A stretch of 50,548 nt of DNA, taken from assembly GCA_934320895.1 (NCBI GenBank), contig CAKRFY010000019.1, positions 1 to 50,548 on the forward strand. The letters are read 5' to 3'. Below the pieces are notes generated by a model. That model saw only the letters and a list, made by a program, of their open reading frames with translations. It was not told where the DNA came from and did not search any database. Source of the stretch: an uncultured Lachnospiraceae bacterium (GTDB lineage Bacteria; Bacillota; Clostridia; Lachnospirales; Lachnospiraceae). The stretch's first letter is position 1. Each line of letters starts with the position of its first letter. Position numbers and translations under genes: made by a program. This document shows positions 28,271 to 36,275 of this stretch, piece after piece.

Positions 28271-29302
28271 ATGGGATTTCGAGAAAATTTTGTGTGGGGT
28301 GCTGCAACAAGTGCTTATCAGATTGAGGGTGCAGTAACCGAAGATGGAAAAGGAGAACATATTTGGGATGTTTGCACTAGAGAAAAGGGATATGTGTTTG
28401 GTGGTCATACTGGAGAAGTAGCGTGATCACTATCACAGGTATCGCGATGATGTCAAAATTATGAAAGAAATTGGCCTAAAAGCATACCGTTTTTCAATTG
28501 ACTGGTCGCGTGTATTGCCAAACGGATTTGGAAGTGTTAATGAAAAAGGAATTGCATTTTACGATGCGTTGATAAATGAACTTTTGGAAAATGGAATTGA
28601 ACCATATATTACATTATATCATTGGGAACTTCCGTATGAAATATACAAATGTGGTGGATGGATGAATCCACAGATCGTAGAATGGTTTGGAGAATATGCA
28701 AAGCTTATCGCAGAGCGTTTCAGCGACAGGGTAACGCATTATTTTACATTAAATGAACCACAGTGTTTTGTTGGACTGGCATTTTTAACTGGGGAGCATG
28801 CGCCAGGTGTGCATGTTCCGCTTCGAGATACATTTGAAATGTCACATAATGTACTGAAAGCGCATGGAAGGGCGGTGCAGATGCTGCGCCAGAAGCAGTA
28901 AAGAGATACGATGGATTTCCAAAGACTGCGATTGAATGGCCTATAACACCAGAATGTTTGTACTGGGGACCAAAATTTTTATATGAACGTTATCATAAAC
29001 CTATGTATATTACAGAGAATGGTATGTCATGCCATGATGTGATTTCTTTAGATGGCAAAGTGCATGATCCGAATAGAATAGATTTCCTGGCGAGGTATCT
29101 TCATGAACTAAAACGTGTGGCAGGAGAGATTGATCTGCGGGGATATTTTCATTGGTCACTAATGGATAACTTTGAATGGGCAAAGGGTTACTCGGAACGT
29201 TTTGGTCTTGTTTATGTGGACTACAGAACACAGGAACGTATTTTGAAAGATTCTGCTTATTTGTATCGGGATATTATTCAAAAAAATGGTCAGCAGCTGT
29301 AA
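28271..29302 (+). pseudogene. GH1 beta-glucosidase/6-phospho-beta-glucosidase with frameshift and internal deletion
   Basis: The start [18 protein letters not shown] with AAAAGGAG upstream is typical of GH1. After GGHTGEVA the frame stops at 28424; restoring two bases (GCGTG-TG-ATCAC) would give the expected ACDHYHRYRDDV. The second frame runs to 28901 and includes the acid/base motif TLNEPQ. There the sequence jumps from HGRAVQMLRQ to AVKRYDGFPKTA in another frame, which omits about 140-150 residues of the barrel. The last part contains the nucleophile motif YITENGMS and HWSLMDNFEWAKGY. Both catalytic glutamates survive, but the enzyme cannot fold normally. Confidence 0.85.
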
Positions 29303-29492
29303 AATGCACTTTATGGTGCTAGAAAGATTTTACATTAGTTATATATTTATTTTACAGAATTGTGATAGATACAATTCCTCCATTATGTTAATTTTTAATC
29401 AGAAGCTTTGATAATGGCTTTTGAAAATGGGCATTAGTCTGAGAAAGATTTTTTATATTGCTCATTTATTTAACAAGGATGGAGGAATTTTT

Positions 29493-30152
29493 TTGAAGAT
29501 TAACTATGAAGATATTGTAAAGAATACACAGATTAGAACATATATAGAGGAGTCGGATAAGACATTATCAGAACTCGGCTTTACAGAACATAGTTTTAAA
29601 CATGTTACGAGAGTGTCGGAGGTGGCTGGTTATATACTGACCAATCTTGGATATGATAAACATGAGATTGAACTTGCGAAGATTGCCGGGTATATGCATG
29701 ATATGGGGAATGTTATAAATCGTATCGATCATGCGCAGTCAGGTGCTATAATGGCATTTAGGATTCTTGATAATATGAAAGTTGAGCCAAAAGATATAGC
29801 GACGATCATAACAGCGATAGGAAATCACGATGAGAAAACTGCATTTCCAGTAAATGCGGTAACAGCTGCGCTTATAATAGCGGATAAAACTGATGTTAGG
29901 AGCAGCAGGGTAAGAAATAATGACAAAGCAAGTTTTGACCAGCATGACCGTGTGAATTTTGCTGTTAAAGAAAGTAAAGTAAAAGTTGTGGATAAACACC
30001 ATATAGAGCTTAGAATAAAACTTGATAAAAAGATGTGTTCGGTGATGGATTATTTTGAGATATTTATCGATAGAATGATACTATGCAGAAAAGCGGCAGA
30101 AAAACTTGGTGTTGAATTCAGACTTATTATAAATAAGGAAAGAGTTATATAA
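29493..30152 (+). CDS. HD-domain phosphohydrolase-like protein
   Basis: The 219-residue protein has an HD metal site: HSFKHVTRV, then MHDMGNVINRIDH, then GNHDEKT, consistent with the HD superfamily of metal-dependent phosphohydrolases acting on nucleotides or signalling molecules. The C-terminal 70 residues (HHIELRIKLDKK) are a separate small domain. The TTG at 29493 is preferred because GGAGG lies nine bases upstream; an in-frame ATG further upstream lacks a site. Substrate is unknown. It stands alone between the mannoside locus and phoH. Confidence 0.82.
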   Translation: MKINYEDIVKNTQIRTYIEESDKTLSELGFTEHSFKHVTRVSEVAGYILTNLGYDKHEIELAKIAGYMHDMGNVINRIDHAQSGAIMAFRILDNMKVEPKDIATIITAIGNHDEKTAFPVNAVTAALIIADKTDVRSSRVRNNDKASFDQHDRVNFAVKESKVKVVDKHHIELRIKLDKKMCSVMDYFEIFIDRMILCRKAAEKLGVEFRLIINKERVI

Positions 30153-30179
30153 AATAGAAATATAGAGCTTAAGGTATAT

Positions 30180-30220
30180 TTACGAAAGCTTATTATTTTC
30201 TTAAATAGAAGCTTTCGTAA
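30180..30220. other. hairpin between the HD gene and phoH
   Basis: A perfect 12-bp inverted repeat, TTACGAAAGCTT and AAGCTTTCGTAA, with a 17-base loop lies 30 bases before the phoH start. There is no T run after it, so it may be an operator or a leader hairpin rather than a terminator. Confidence 0.5.
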
Positions 30221-30249
30221 TCGGGAATAAAAAATGGAGGAATTAAAAT

Positions 30250-31626
30250 ATGGAAAAAATATATGTGATAGATACAAATATTTTCATACAGGCACCGTAT
30301 GCGATTGAATGTTTTGAAGATAATCATATAGTGATACCGCTTGTTGTAGTTGAAGAACTTGATAACCTCAAAAAGTCAGATGGTGAAAAGGGGGCAAACG
30401 CAAGAAAAACAGTAAGGATGCTTGAAAAATACAGAAATGAAGGCGATCTGCTTGCAGGTGTAAAACTTCAACAGGGAGGAACAATAAGAATTGAAAAAAA
30501 TTATGTAGATGAAACACTTCCTAAAGATTTACCAGAAGACAAGGCAGATAACAGGATTTTGATGGTCTGCAAAGGTCTTGTTTCTGACAACACAGATAAA
30601 CAGGTCATACTTGTTACGAAAGATATTGTACTTAGATTAAAAGCACAGATAATAGGAATAAAAGCTGAAGATTTTACAACAGAACAGATTAGTCCCGAAG
30701 ATGCAAATTATACCGGGAGAACGGAATGTTTTATTCCTGAAGATATGGTAAAGGAATTTAAGAAAAAAGGAATAGCAGTTGATAAAGTTTATGATTGCGA
30801 CGAAGATGGAAATATGAAGCCGATAAACTTTGTTGAAAATGAATTTGTTGTTTTAAAGCCGGATCAATCTGGTAAAAAGACTCTTTTAGGCAGAGTGAGT
30901 GGAGAAAAGATCGTACAGCTTGAATATAAAAAAAGTAAACCTTATGGTGTATCGCCTAAAAATGTAGGACAGTACTTTATTCAGGAAGCGCTCATGACAA
31001 GTGCTAAAAAAGCACCACTTGTAATAATAAAAGGAACAGCTGGTACCGCAAAAACTTTCTACTCTCTTGCTGTAGGACTTGAAAAAGTTTACAACAATCC
31101 TGATGGTGAATATAGAAAAATAATCGTATGCAGACCAAATGCACAGTTTGATGATGATATAGGGTATCTGCCAGGTGATGAACAGGAAAAGATAGCTCCG
31201 CTTATGAGACCGGTTATCGATAATCTTGAACAGATTCTTGATTCAGATGAAAAGGCGAGATATGATAATGAAGAAATGCTTTCAGATAAGATAGCAGAAA
31301 TTTTTGAGCGCGGTGTTATACAGACAGAAGCTCTTAATTATATAAGGGGACGCTCAATAGCACAGACATATCTAATAATTGATGAAGCACAAAATATGAC
31401 GCCTAATCAGGTTAAGGGAATAATTACAAGAGCTGGAAAAAATACGAAGATAATACTTCTTGGTGATCCTGACCAGATCGATAAACCTTTTTTGGATGAG
31501 CGGACAAATGGTCTTAGCTATGCTGCAAAGTATATGCAGGGAAGCCCTCTTTGTTGGCAGATATCAATGTCGGCAGATGAATGTGTAAGATCAGAACTTG
31601 CACAGGATGCGATTATGAGGTTATGA
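30250..31626 (+). CDS. PIN-PhoH fusion ATPase (YlaK-like)
   Basis: Residues 1-140 form a PIN nuclease-like domain with acidic residues in VIDTNIF, EDKADNRIL and VTKD. Residues 240-458 are the PhoH ATPase: a P-loop VIIKGTAGTAKT, Walker B LIIDEAQNMTP and the sensor LLGDPDQID. PhoH2-like PIN-PhoH proteins have been linked to RNA unwinding and cleavage. The P-loop has Ala where Gly usually precedes Lys (GxxGxGKT), a small departure that may be a lineage variant. GGAGG precedes the ATG. It appears monocistronic. Confidence 0.92.
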   Translation: MEKIYVIDTNIFIQAPYAIECFEDNHIVIPLVVVEELDNLKKSDGEKGANARKTVRMLEKYRNEGDLLAGVKLQQGGTIRIEKNYVDETLPKDLPEDKADNRILMVCKGLVSDNTDKQVILVTKDIVLRLKAQIIGIKAEDFTTEQISPEDANYTGRTECFIPEDMVKEFKKKGIAVDKVYDCDEDGNMKPINFVENEFVVLKPDQSGKKTLLGRVSGEKIVQLEYKKSKPYGVSPKNVGQYFIQEALMTSAKKAPLVIIKGTAGTAKTFYSLAVGLEKVYNNPDGEYRKIIVCRPNAQFDDDIGYLPGDEQEKIAPLMRPVIDNLEQILDSDEKARYDNEEMLSDKIAEIFERGVIQTEALNYIRGRSIAQTYLIIDEAQNMTPNQVKGIITRAGKNTKIILLGDPDQIDKPFLDERTNGLSYAAKYMQGSPLCWQISMSADECVRSELAQDAIMRL

Positions 31627-31651
31627 TTTTTGAACTTTTGGAAATATGACG

Positions 31652-31755
31652 CAAGGGGTTGTCGCATTAAGAATAATCTATACAATATGTAGATGTTAAT
31701 AACAGATTTATTATCTACATATTGTATGAATAGTGCTTCGTGCGACAGCCCCTTG
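31652..31755. repeat. 104-bp fold-back element with nested inverted repeats (possible MITE or terminator)
   Basis: Outer arms CAAGGGGTTGTCGCA (31652-31666) and TGCGACAGCCCCTTG (31741-31755) pair over 15 bp with one G-T pair. Inner arms TACAATATGTAGAT (31681) and ATCTACATATTGTA (31713) pair perfectly over 14 bp. The GGGG(T/C)TGTCGCA end resembles ends of some insertion sequences, which suggests a non-autonomous element. It could also work as the phoH terminator. No coding capacity. Confidence 0.55.
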
Positions 31756-31779
31756 TTGTGCATTGAAAAATGTTGGAAT

Positions 31780-31808
31780 TTGACAAACTACCCTTTGTAG
31801 TTTAGTAT
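31780..31808 (+). promoter_or_regulatory. promoter with BlaI-like operator in the spacer
   Basis: TTGACA at 31780 and TAGTAT at 31803 are spaced by exactly 17 bp. The spacer contains an inverted repeat, AAACTAC (31785) and GTAGTTT (31797), which resembles the ACTAC/GTAGT half-sites of BlaI/MecI/CopY-type repressors. It drives the DUF4230 pair. No BlaI gene is in the window. Confidence 0.6.
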
Positions 31809-31889
31809 ATGGTTATAAATTTTGTTAACTAAAGATATGTGTTTTCGGATAAAAACAATGGGATTTACTTTGAGGAAAATGAGGATTTT

Positions 31890-32540
31890 ATGTTTATTTT
31901 GAGATGGTTTATGGGGCTTGGTACTCGTATTAAATATATTTTTATTACAGTAATGATCTGTGCTTTATTTTTGGGTGGAATTTTGCTTAAGGTTCATTTT
32001 TCCAAAAAGGCTGAACCAAAAGTTTCATATTCTAATGTATATTCTGAAAAAGTAAAGGAGATCAGTGAACTTGCTGTATTAAGTACTACCTATAACGGAG
32101 TTACCGAAGTCAGGAATGAGTGGTTTATAGATGTGCTTGACGAGGTTGCACTTATGGAATATAAAGCAGAAGTGAAAGTGGGTGTTGATCTTTCTAAAGC
32201 AGAAGTAAAGGTTGATGATAAGAAAAGAAAGATTGATATTAAACTGCCTGCGGCTAAAGCAGTTGATATAAATATTTTAAAAAGCAGTATTAAGTGGGAT
32301 GATGTTTCGTGGAACAAACTTGAAGGAAAGCAGTTCGTAAAGCAGGGGCTTATACAGGCTGAGAGCGAGTGCAGAGAAAAGATAGACGAAACAGACATGG
32401 TGAAAAAAGCTAATATGAGAGCAAAAATGGTCGTTGAAGATATATTTGAGGGCGCAAAAAAGTGTAAAAAACCTTATAAAGTGAATGTTTCGGTGGAAAA
32501 TAATGACAATATTAAAGAGAATGTTGATGTTGTTGAATAA
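31890..32540 (+). CDS. DUF4230 membrane-anchored protein (first of a pair)
   Basis: The 216-residue protein has one N-terminal membrane helix (YIFITVMICALFLGGILL) and an extracytoplasmic DUF4230 domain with the characteristic KEISELAVLSTTYNGV, KVGVDLSKAEVKVDDKKRKIDIKLPAA and a helical C-terminal half. Function of DUF4230 is not known to me. The ATG at 31890 follows GAGG at good spacing; an earlier GTG is possible but lacks a site. The next gene is a diverged copy of the same family. Confidence 0.78.
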   Translation: MFILRWFMGLGTRIKYIFITVMICALFLGGILLKVHFSKKAEPKVSYSNVYSEKVKEISELAVLSTTYNGVTEVRNEWFIDVLDEVALMEYKAEVKVGVDLSKAEVKVDDKKRKIDIKLPAAKAVDINILKSSIKWDDVSWNKLEGKQFVKQGLIQAESECREKIDETDMVKKANMRAKMVVEDIFEGAKKCKKPYKVNVSVENNDNIKENVDVVE

Positions 32541-32613
32541 TAATTTACAGTATAGCTATGCTAAAAAGATATACAAGTGTTAAATTCGGTGCAAATAAGA
32601 TTTGGTGAGGTTT

Positions 32614-33285
32614 ATGGAAGATAAAAATAAAATTGAAGATAATTTAAAATCTGAAATTAAAGAAAATAAACAAAATAAGATGAATGCAAATGTATTTATG
32701 TATGAGCATATCAGATTATTTCGGAGTATAGCTGCCGTTATAGTTGTTATGTGTGCAGCATTTATAATTCTTTATGTAAAGGTAAACAATGACAATAAAG
32801 ATAAATTGAGTGATGTTGTAACTGAAAACTTTATAAGCGGTCAACTTAAAGAACTGAATGAACTGGCTGTTTCAAAAGTTATCTATGATGGTGTTGTTGA
32901 AATGGAAGACAACAGCGGGATATTTAAGAAAAAATTTTATTTAAAATACACTGGGAATGTTAAATCGCATGTAGATATGTCAAAGGCTGATATAAAAATT
33001 AATGACAAAAAAAGAAAGATAAGTGTGTCTTTACCTCATGCAATTGTCGATAAGCCAAACATTGACTCAGACTATCAAATTTATGATACATCATGGATAA
33101 GATCGAATAGCTTAGAGGCAACAACAAAGGCTCTTCAGAGAGCTGAGGAAGATTGTGAGAAGAAAGTTGACAAAAATACTATGATAGAGACTGCTGATGG
33201 GTATGCTAAGGATGCGATTGAAAATCTTTTATCATCATTTAAAGAAATTACTGAACCTTATACTTTTGAAGTAAAATTTATATAA
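32614..33285 (+). CDS. DUF4230 membrane-anchored protein (second of the pair)
   Basis: The 223-residue product has a Lys/Asn-rich cytoplasmic N-terminus of about 35 residues, one membrane helix (SIAAVIVVMCAAFIILYVKV) and a DUF4230 domain: LKELNELAVSKVIYDGVVEM, VDMSKADIKINDKKRKISVSLP, and a helical end. It is clearly homologous to the previous gene but the two are well diverged, so duplication is old. The start is uncertain: the ATG at 32614 has GGTGAGG unusually close, while a TTG at 32602 lacks a site. Likely co-transcribed with its neighbour. Confidence 0.75.
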   Translation: MEDKNKIEDNLKSEIKENKQNKMNANVFMYEHIRLFRSIAAVIVVMCAAFIILYVKVNNDNKDKLSDVVTENFISGQLKELNELAVSKVIYDGVVEMEDNSGIFKKKFYLKYTGNVKSHVDMSKADIKINDKKRKISVSLPHAIVDKPNIDSDYQIYDTSWIRSNSLEATTKALQRAEEDCEKKVDKNTMIETADGYAKDAIENLLSSFKEITEPYTFEVKFI

Positions 33286-33375
33286 TGTTTAAAATTACAT
33301 TGTCATAATTGATCACTAACAATATTTGTTTTATATACAAATGTTTGAAAAATTTGATTATGACGGTGTATTTTT

Positions 33376-33432
33376 TTGCTCTTTTTTTAAAATAATGGTA
33401 TAATAATTGAAAATACTACTAAACCCGTAGTA
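33376..33432 (+). promoter_or_regulatory. metY promoter with palindromic operator at the transcription start
   Basis: TTGCTC (33376) and a perfect TATAAT (33399) are spaced by 17 bp, placing the start near 33411. A perfect inverted repeat TACTAC (33414-33419) and GTAGTA (33427-33432) lies just there. Rrf2-family sulfur regulators or BlaI-like repressors would fit; neither is proven. Confidence 0.62.
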
Positions 33433-33540
33433 ATTGTAAAACTTTAAAAGAATAGGAGGGCCGTAGTGATGCTGTAAGTATGCGTAAAGTTATTGACAGG
33501 TATTTAAGTACAGGATCAGGGATATACGGCGAGAAAGATT

Positions 33541-34821
33541 ATGAAGGATTATACGATTAATACAAATTGTGTTCAGGCAGGATATACACCAGGCAATGGT
33601 GAGCCAAGACAGATACCTATTTACCAGTCAACAACGTTTAAATATGACACAAGTGAAGATATGGGAAAGCTGTTTGACCTTGAGGCAGAAGGATACTTTT
33701 ATTCAAGACTTCAAAATCCTACAAATGATCTTGTAGCAGCCAAAATTGCAAAACTTGAGGGTGGTACAGCAGGTATGCTTACTTCATCAGGTCAGGCAGC
33801 AAATTTCTTTGCGATGTTTAATATATGTGAGGCCGGAAGCCATATTGTATCATCATCATCTATATATGGCGGTACATTTAACCTTCTTGCAGTTACAATG
33901 AAAAAGATGGGGATAGATGTTACATTTGTAGATCCTGATTGTACAGAAGAAGAGTTAAATGCTGCATTTAAAGAAAACACGAGAGCTGTATTTGGCGAGT
34001 CAATCGCCAATCCGGCACTTACAGTACTTGATATAGAAAAATTTGCAAAGGCAGCGCATGAACATGGTGTGCCTCTTATTGTAGACAATACATTTCCGAC
34101 ACCGGTCAATTTAAGACCTATTGAATGGGGAGCTGATATAGTTACACATTCCACTACAAAATATATGGATGGACATGGTGCAGCCATTGGTGGCGCCATT
34201 GTTGACGGTGGAAAGTTTGACTGGATGGCACACGCTGACAAATTTCCTGGGCTTTGTACACCTGATGATTCTTATCATGGCATTACATATGCTGAAAAAT
34301 TTGGAAAAGAAGGTGCATTTATCACGAAATGTACAGCGCAGCTTATGAGAGATTTGGGATGCGTTCAGTCTCCACAGAGCGCATTTATACTTAATCTTGG
34401 GCTTGAATCACTTCATGTTCGCATGCCAAGGCATGTAGAAAACGGACAGGCTGTTGCAGAGTTCCTTGAGAAGCACGACAAAGTAGAATATGTAAATTAT
34501 CCTACACTTCCTTCAAATAAATATTATGAAACAGCTAAAAAGTATCTTCCTAATGGTGGCTGTGGAGTAGTATCATTTGAAATAAAAGGCGGCAGAGAGG
34601 CAGCAGAGAGATTTATGAAAAACCTTAAACTTGCAGCGATAGAAACACATGTGGCAGATGCGAGAACATGCTGTCTTAATCCGGCAACATCTACACACAG
34701 ACAAATGACTGATGAACAGTTAAAAGAAGCAGGGATATCAGCAGGACTTATAAGGATATCTTGTGGTCTTGAAGACAAAAATGATCTTATTGCGGATATC
34801 GCGCAGGCGCTTGAAGCATAG
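33541..34821 (+). CDS. metY: O-acetylhomoserine sulfhydrylase (PLP-dependent Cys/Met metabolism enzyme)
   Basis: The enzyme joins sulfide or methanethiol to O-acetylhomoserine to make homocysteine or methionine. Family signs are YSRLQNPTNDLVAAKIAKLEGG, the aromatic stacking segment SSIYGGTFNL, VDNTFPTPVN and the PLP lysine in THSTTKYMDGHG. The length of 426 residues matches MetY better than the shorter MetB or MdeA. A related methionine gamma-lyase role cannot be excluded. The ribosome site next to the ATG is weak (GAGAAAG), whereas a strong GGAGGG lies 80 bases upstream before a two-codon ATG-CTG-TAA; this leader is odd. Palindromic promoter upstream; terminator downstream. Confidence 0.9.
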   Translation: MKDYTINTNCVQAGYTPGNGEPRQIPIYQSTTFKYDTSEDMGKLFDLEAEGYFYSRLQNPTNDLVAAKIAKLEGGTAGMLTSSGQAANFFAMFNICEAGSHIVSSSSIYGGTFNLLAVTMKKMGIDVTFVDPDCTEEELNAAFKENTRAVFGESIANPALTVLDIEKFAKAAHEHGVPLIVDNTFPTPVNLRPIEWGADIVTHSTTKYMDGHGAAIGGAIVDGGKFDWMAHADKFPGLCTPDDSYHGITYAEKFGKEGAFITKCTAQLMRDLGCVQSPQSAFILNLGLESLHVRMPRHVENGQAVAEFLEKHDKVEYVNYPTLPSNKYYETAKKYLPNGGCGVVSFEIKGGREAAERFMKNLKLAAIETHVADARTCCLNPATSTHRQMTDEQLKEAGISAGLIRISCGLEDKNDLIADIAQALEA

Positions 34822-34897
34822 TGTGAAATATTGTTTACATTATGGATTGATGGTTTTGTGATTTTATAAAATAAATATAATTATATATGGTATGAAT

Positions 34898-34930
34898 AAA
34901 AAACAGAAAGACGTGTCTTTCTGTTTTTTA
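34898..34930. terminator. bidirectional terminator between metY and the Xre remnant
   Basis: AAACAGAAAGAC and GTCTTTCTGTTT form a perfect long stem with a very short loop, flanked by A residues on the left and T residues on the right, so it can stop transcription from both sides. Confidence 0.85.
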
Positions 34931-34944
34931 TTATTCGGAAAATT

Positions 34945-35270
34945 TTAAGAAGAAAGTTCGGTCAGAGCTTTTAGGTAGCCTTTGAGTTCACCTTTAAATT
35001 CATATTGCTTATTAGACGGAAGTCTATGGATTAGTGTTAAAAATTCTATATCTTCAGATGATATATCTGTGCGGTTATTAGCAACTGTCGTCCCATAAAC
35101 AATATAATCAATACTGACATTAAAGTATTCAGCAATTTTAATAACAGCATCTAATGAAGGTTTTTGCTTGTTACTTCGCCATTTTCCAATGGTTCCATTG
35201 CCAAAAGACAGCTCTTTGCATAGTGTACTGTCGCTTAGTCCGGAATCATCAAATAATTCTAAAGATGAAA
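34945..35270 (-). pseudogene. Xre-family DNA-binding protein, 5' truncated
   Basis: On the minus strand about 105 codons read as the main part of a cI/Xre helix-turn-helix regulator: STLCKELSFGNGTIGKWRSNKQKPS then DAVIKIAEYFNVSIDYIVYG, followed by a short tail ending at the stop 34945-34947. The first turn of the domain and a convincing start codon are missing: upstream of about 35270 the frame stays open but reads unrelated sequence that overlaps the end of another gene on the plus strand. It may be a remnant left by a deletion; a start at a non-ATG codon cannot be excluded. Confidence 0.65.
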
Positions 35271-35280
35271 TATCACAGTG

Positions 35281-35338
35281 TTCTGGACTTTCGAGCGAAG
35301 AAGTAGAAAAACTTAAAAAAGGGCTTGGGCAATTATAA
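35281..35338 (+). pseudogene. C-terminal remnant of an unknown gene (perhaps a MarR-type regulator)
   Basis: A short plus-strand frame reads CSGLSSEEVEKLKKGLGQL and then TAA at 35336. Such Glu/Lys-rich endings are common at the C-terminus of MarR-family regulators, which often precede ABC transporter genes, but 19 residues are too few for a firm call. The terminator at 35386 would then be its own. Confidence 0.35.
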
Positions 35339-35385
35339 AATAAAAATCTGCTTTTGATCCAAAATTTAATATTGATAACTAATCG

Positions 35386-35434
35386 AAGTTAGCATATACT
35401 AATACAGTAAGTTAGTGTATGCTAACTTTTTTGC
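35386..35434 (+). terminator. strong terminator-like hairpin upstream of the ABC operon
   Basis: AAGTTAGCATATACTAA (35386) and TTAGTGTATGCTAACTT (35412) form a 17-bp stem with one G-T pair and a nine-base loop, followed by six T residues. It insulates the ABC operon promoter or ends a lost upstream gene. Confidence 0.8.
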
Positions 35435-35443
35435 TGTAATCTA

Positions 35444-35509
35444 TTGACATTTAATTCAAGATATGATACATATATTCATATGAACAATTATTCACATGAA
35501 TATATGTAT
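35444..35509 (+). promoter_or_regulatory. promoter and long palindromic operator of the ABC operon
   Basis: TTGACA (35444) and an extended -10 TGaTACATA (TACATA at 35467) have a 17-bp spacer. A perfect 14-bp inverted repeat, ATACATATATTCAT (35466-35479) and ATGAATATATGTAT (35496-35509), begins at the -10 and spans the start site, as expected for a repressor site. The cognate regulator is not in the window. Confidence 0.65.
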
Positions 35510-35564
35510 GAATAATTGCTTGAAAAAGGAAAATGATAAAAGTTTATATCGGAAGGAGGGCATT

Positions 35565-36263
35565 ATGTTTCTTGATATTAAAAATATTAGAAAACATTAT
35601 GGAGAAGGAGAAAGTAGAGTTGAGGTTTTAAAAGGGATTGATATTGGGATTGAGAAAGGTGAGATTTGTGTTTTACTTGGTCCATCAGGTTCGGGTAAGT
35701 CTACACTTCTTAATATTATTGGTGGGATAGATGAGGCTGATGAAGGATACATAGCTATAAATGGCGATAAGATTGAGGATATGAATGAGAAGCAGCTTAC
35801 AAGATACAGAAGAAAACATCTTGGTTATGTTTTTCAGATGTACAATCTTATACCAAATCTTAACATAAAAGAAAATGTTGAAACTGGTGCATATCTGAGT
35901 GACAGGCCGATGGATACGGATGAAATTCTTAAAGGTCTCGGTCTTTATGAACACAGACATAAGCTTCCTAATCAGCTTTCTGGTGGGCAGCAGCAAAGAA
36001 CTTCAATAGGAAGGGCAATCATAAAAAATCCTGATCTACTTCTCTGTGATGAACCAACGGGGGCACTTGATTACAATACGTCGAAGGAAATTCTTAAGTT
36101 GATAGAGAGTATTAATAAGAAATATGGAAATACAATTATTATCGTTACACATAATGATGCTATTAAAAATATGGCTGACAGGGTTATTACATTAAGGGAT
36201 GGAGAGATAAAGAAGAATTATAAAAATGAGAATAAGATTTCAGCTAAAGAGCTTGAATGGTAG
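35565..36263 (+). CDS. ABC transporter ATP-binding protein (MacB/LolD type)
   Basis: A 232-residue ATPase with Walker A GPSGSGKST, signature LSGGQQQR, Walker B LLLCDEPTGALD and the H-loop VTHND. LolD/MacB-type ATPases drive FtsX-like permeases that act on peptides, lipoproteins or antimicrobial agents rather than by classical channel transport. The ATG at 35565 follows GGAAGGAGGG; an upstream in-frame ATG overlaps the operator and is not used. The permease gene begins 12 bases after the stop. Confidence 0.93.
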   Translation: MFLDIKNIRKHYGEGESRVEVLKGIDIGIEKGEICVLLGPSGSGKSTLLNIIGGIDEADEGYIAINGDKIEDMNEKQLTRYRRKHLGYVFQMYNLIPNLNIKENVETGAYLSDRPMDTDEILKGLGLYEHRHKLPNQLSGGQQQRTSIGRAIIKNPDLLLCDEPTGALDYNTSKEILKLIESINKKYGNTIIIVTHNDAIKNMADRVITLRDGEIKKNYKNENKISAKELEW

Positions 36264-36275
36264 GAGGTGATAACG

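Noticed and set aside
33466..33477. GTG/ATG-CTG-TAA minimal frame after a strong ribosome site as a gene
   Set aside because: Two to three codons cannot be called a gene. It is reported only as part of the odd metY leader.
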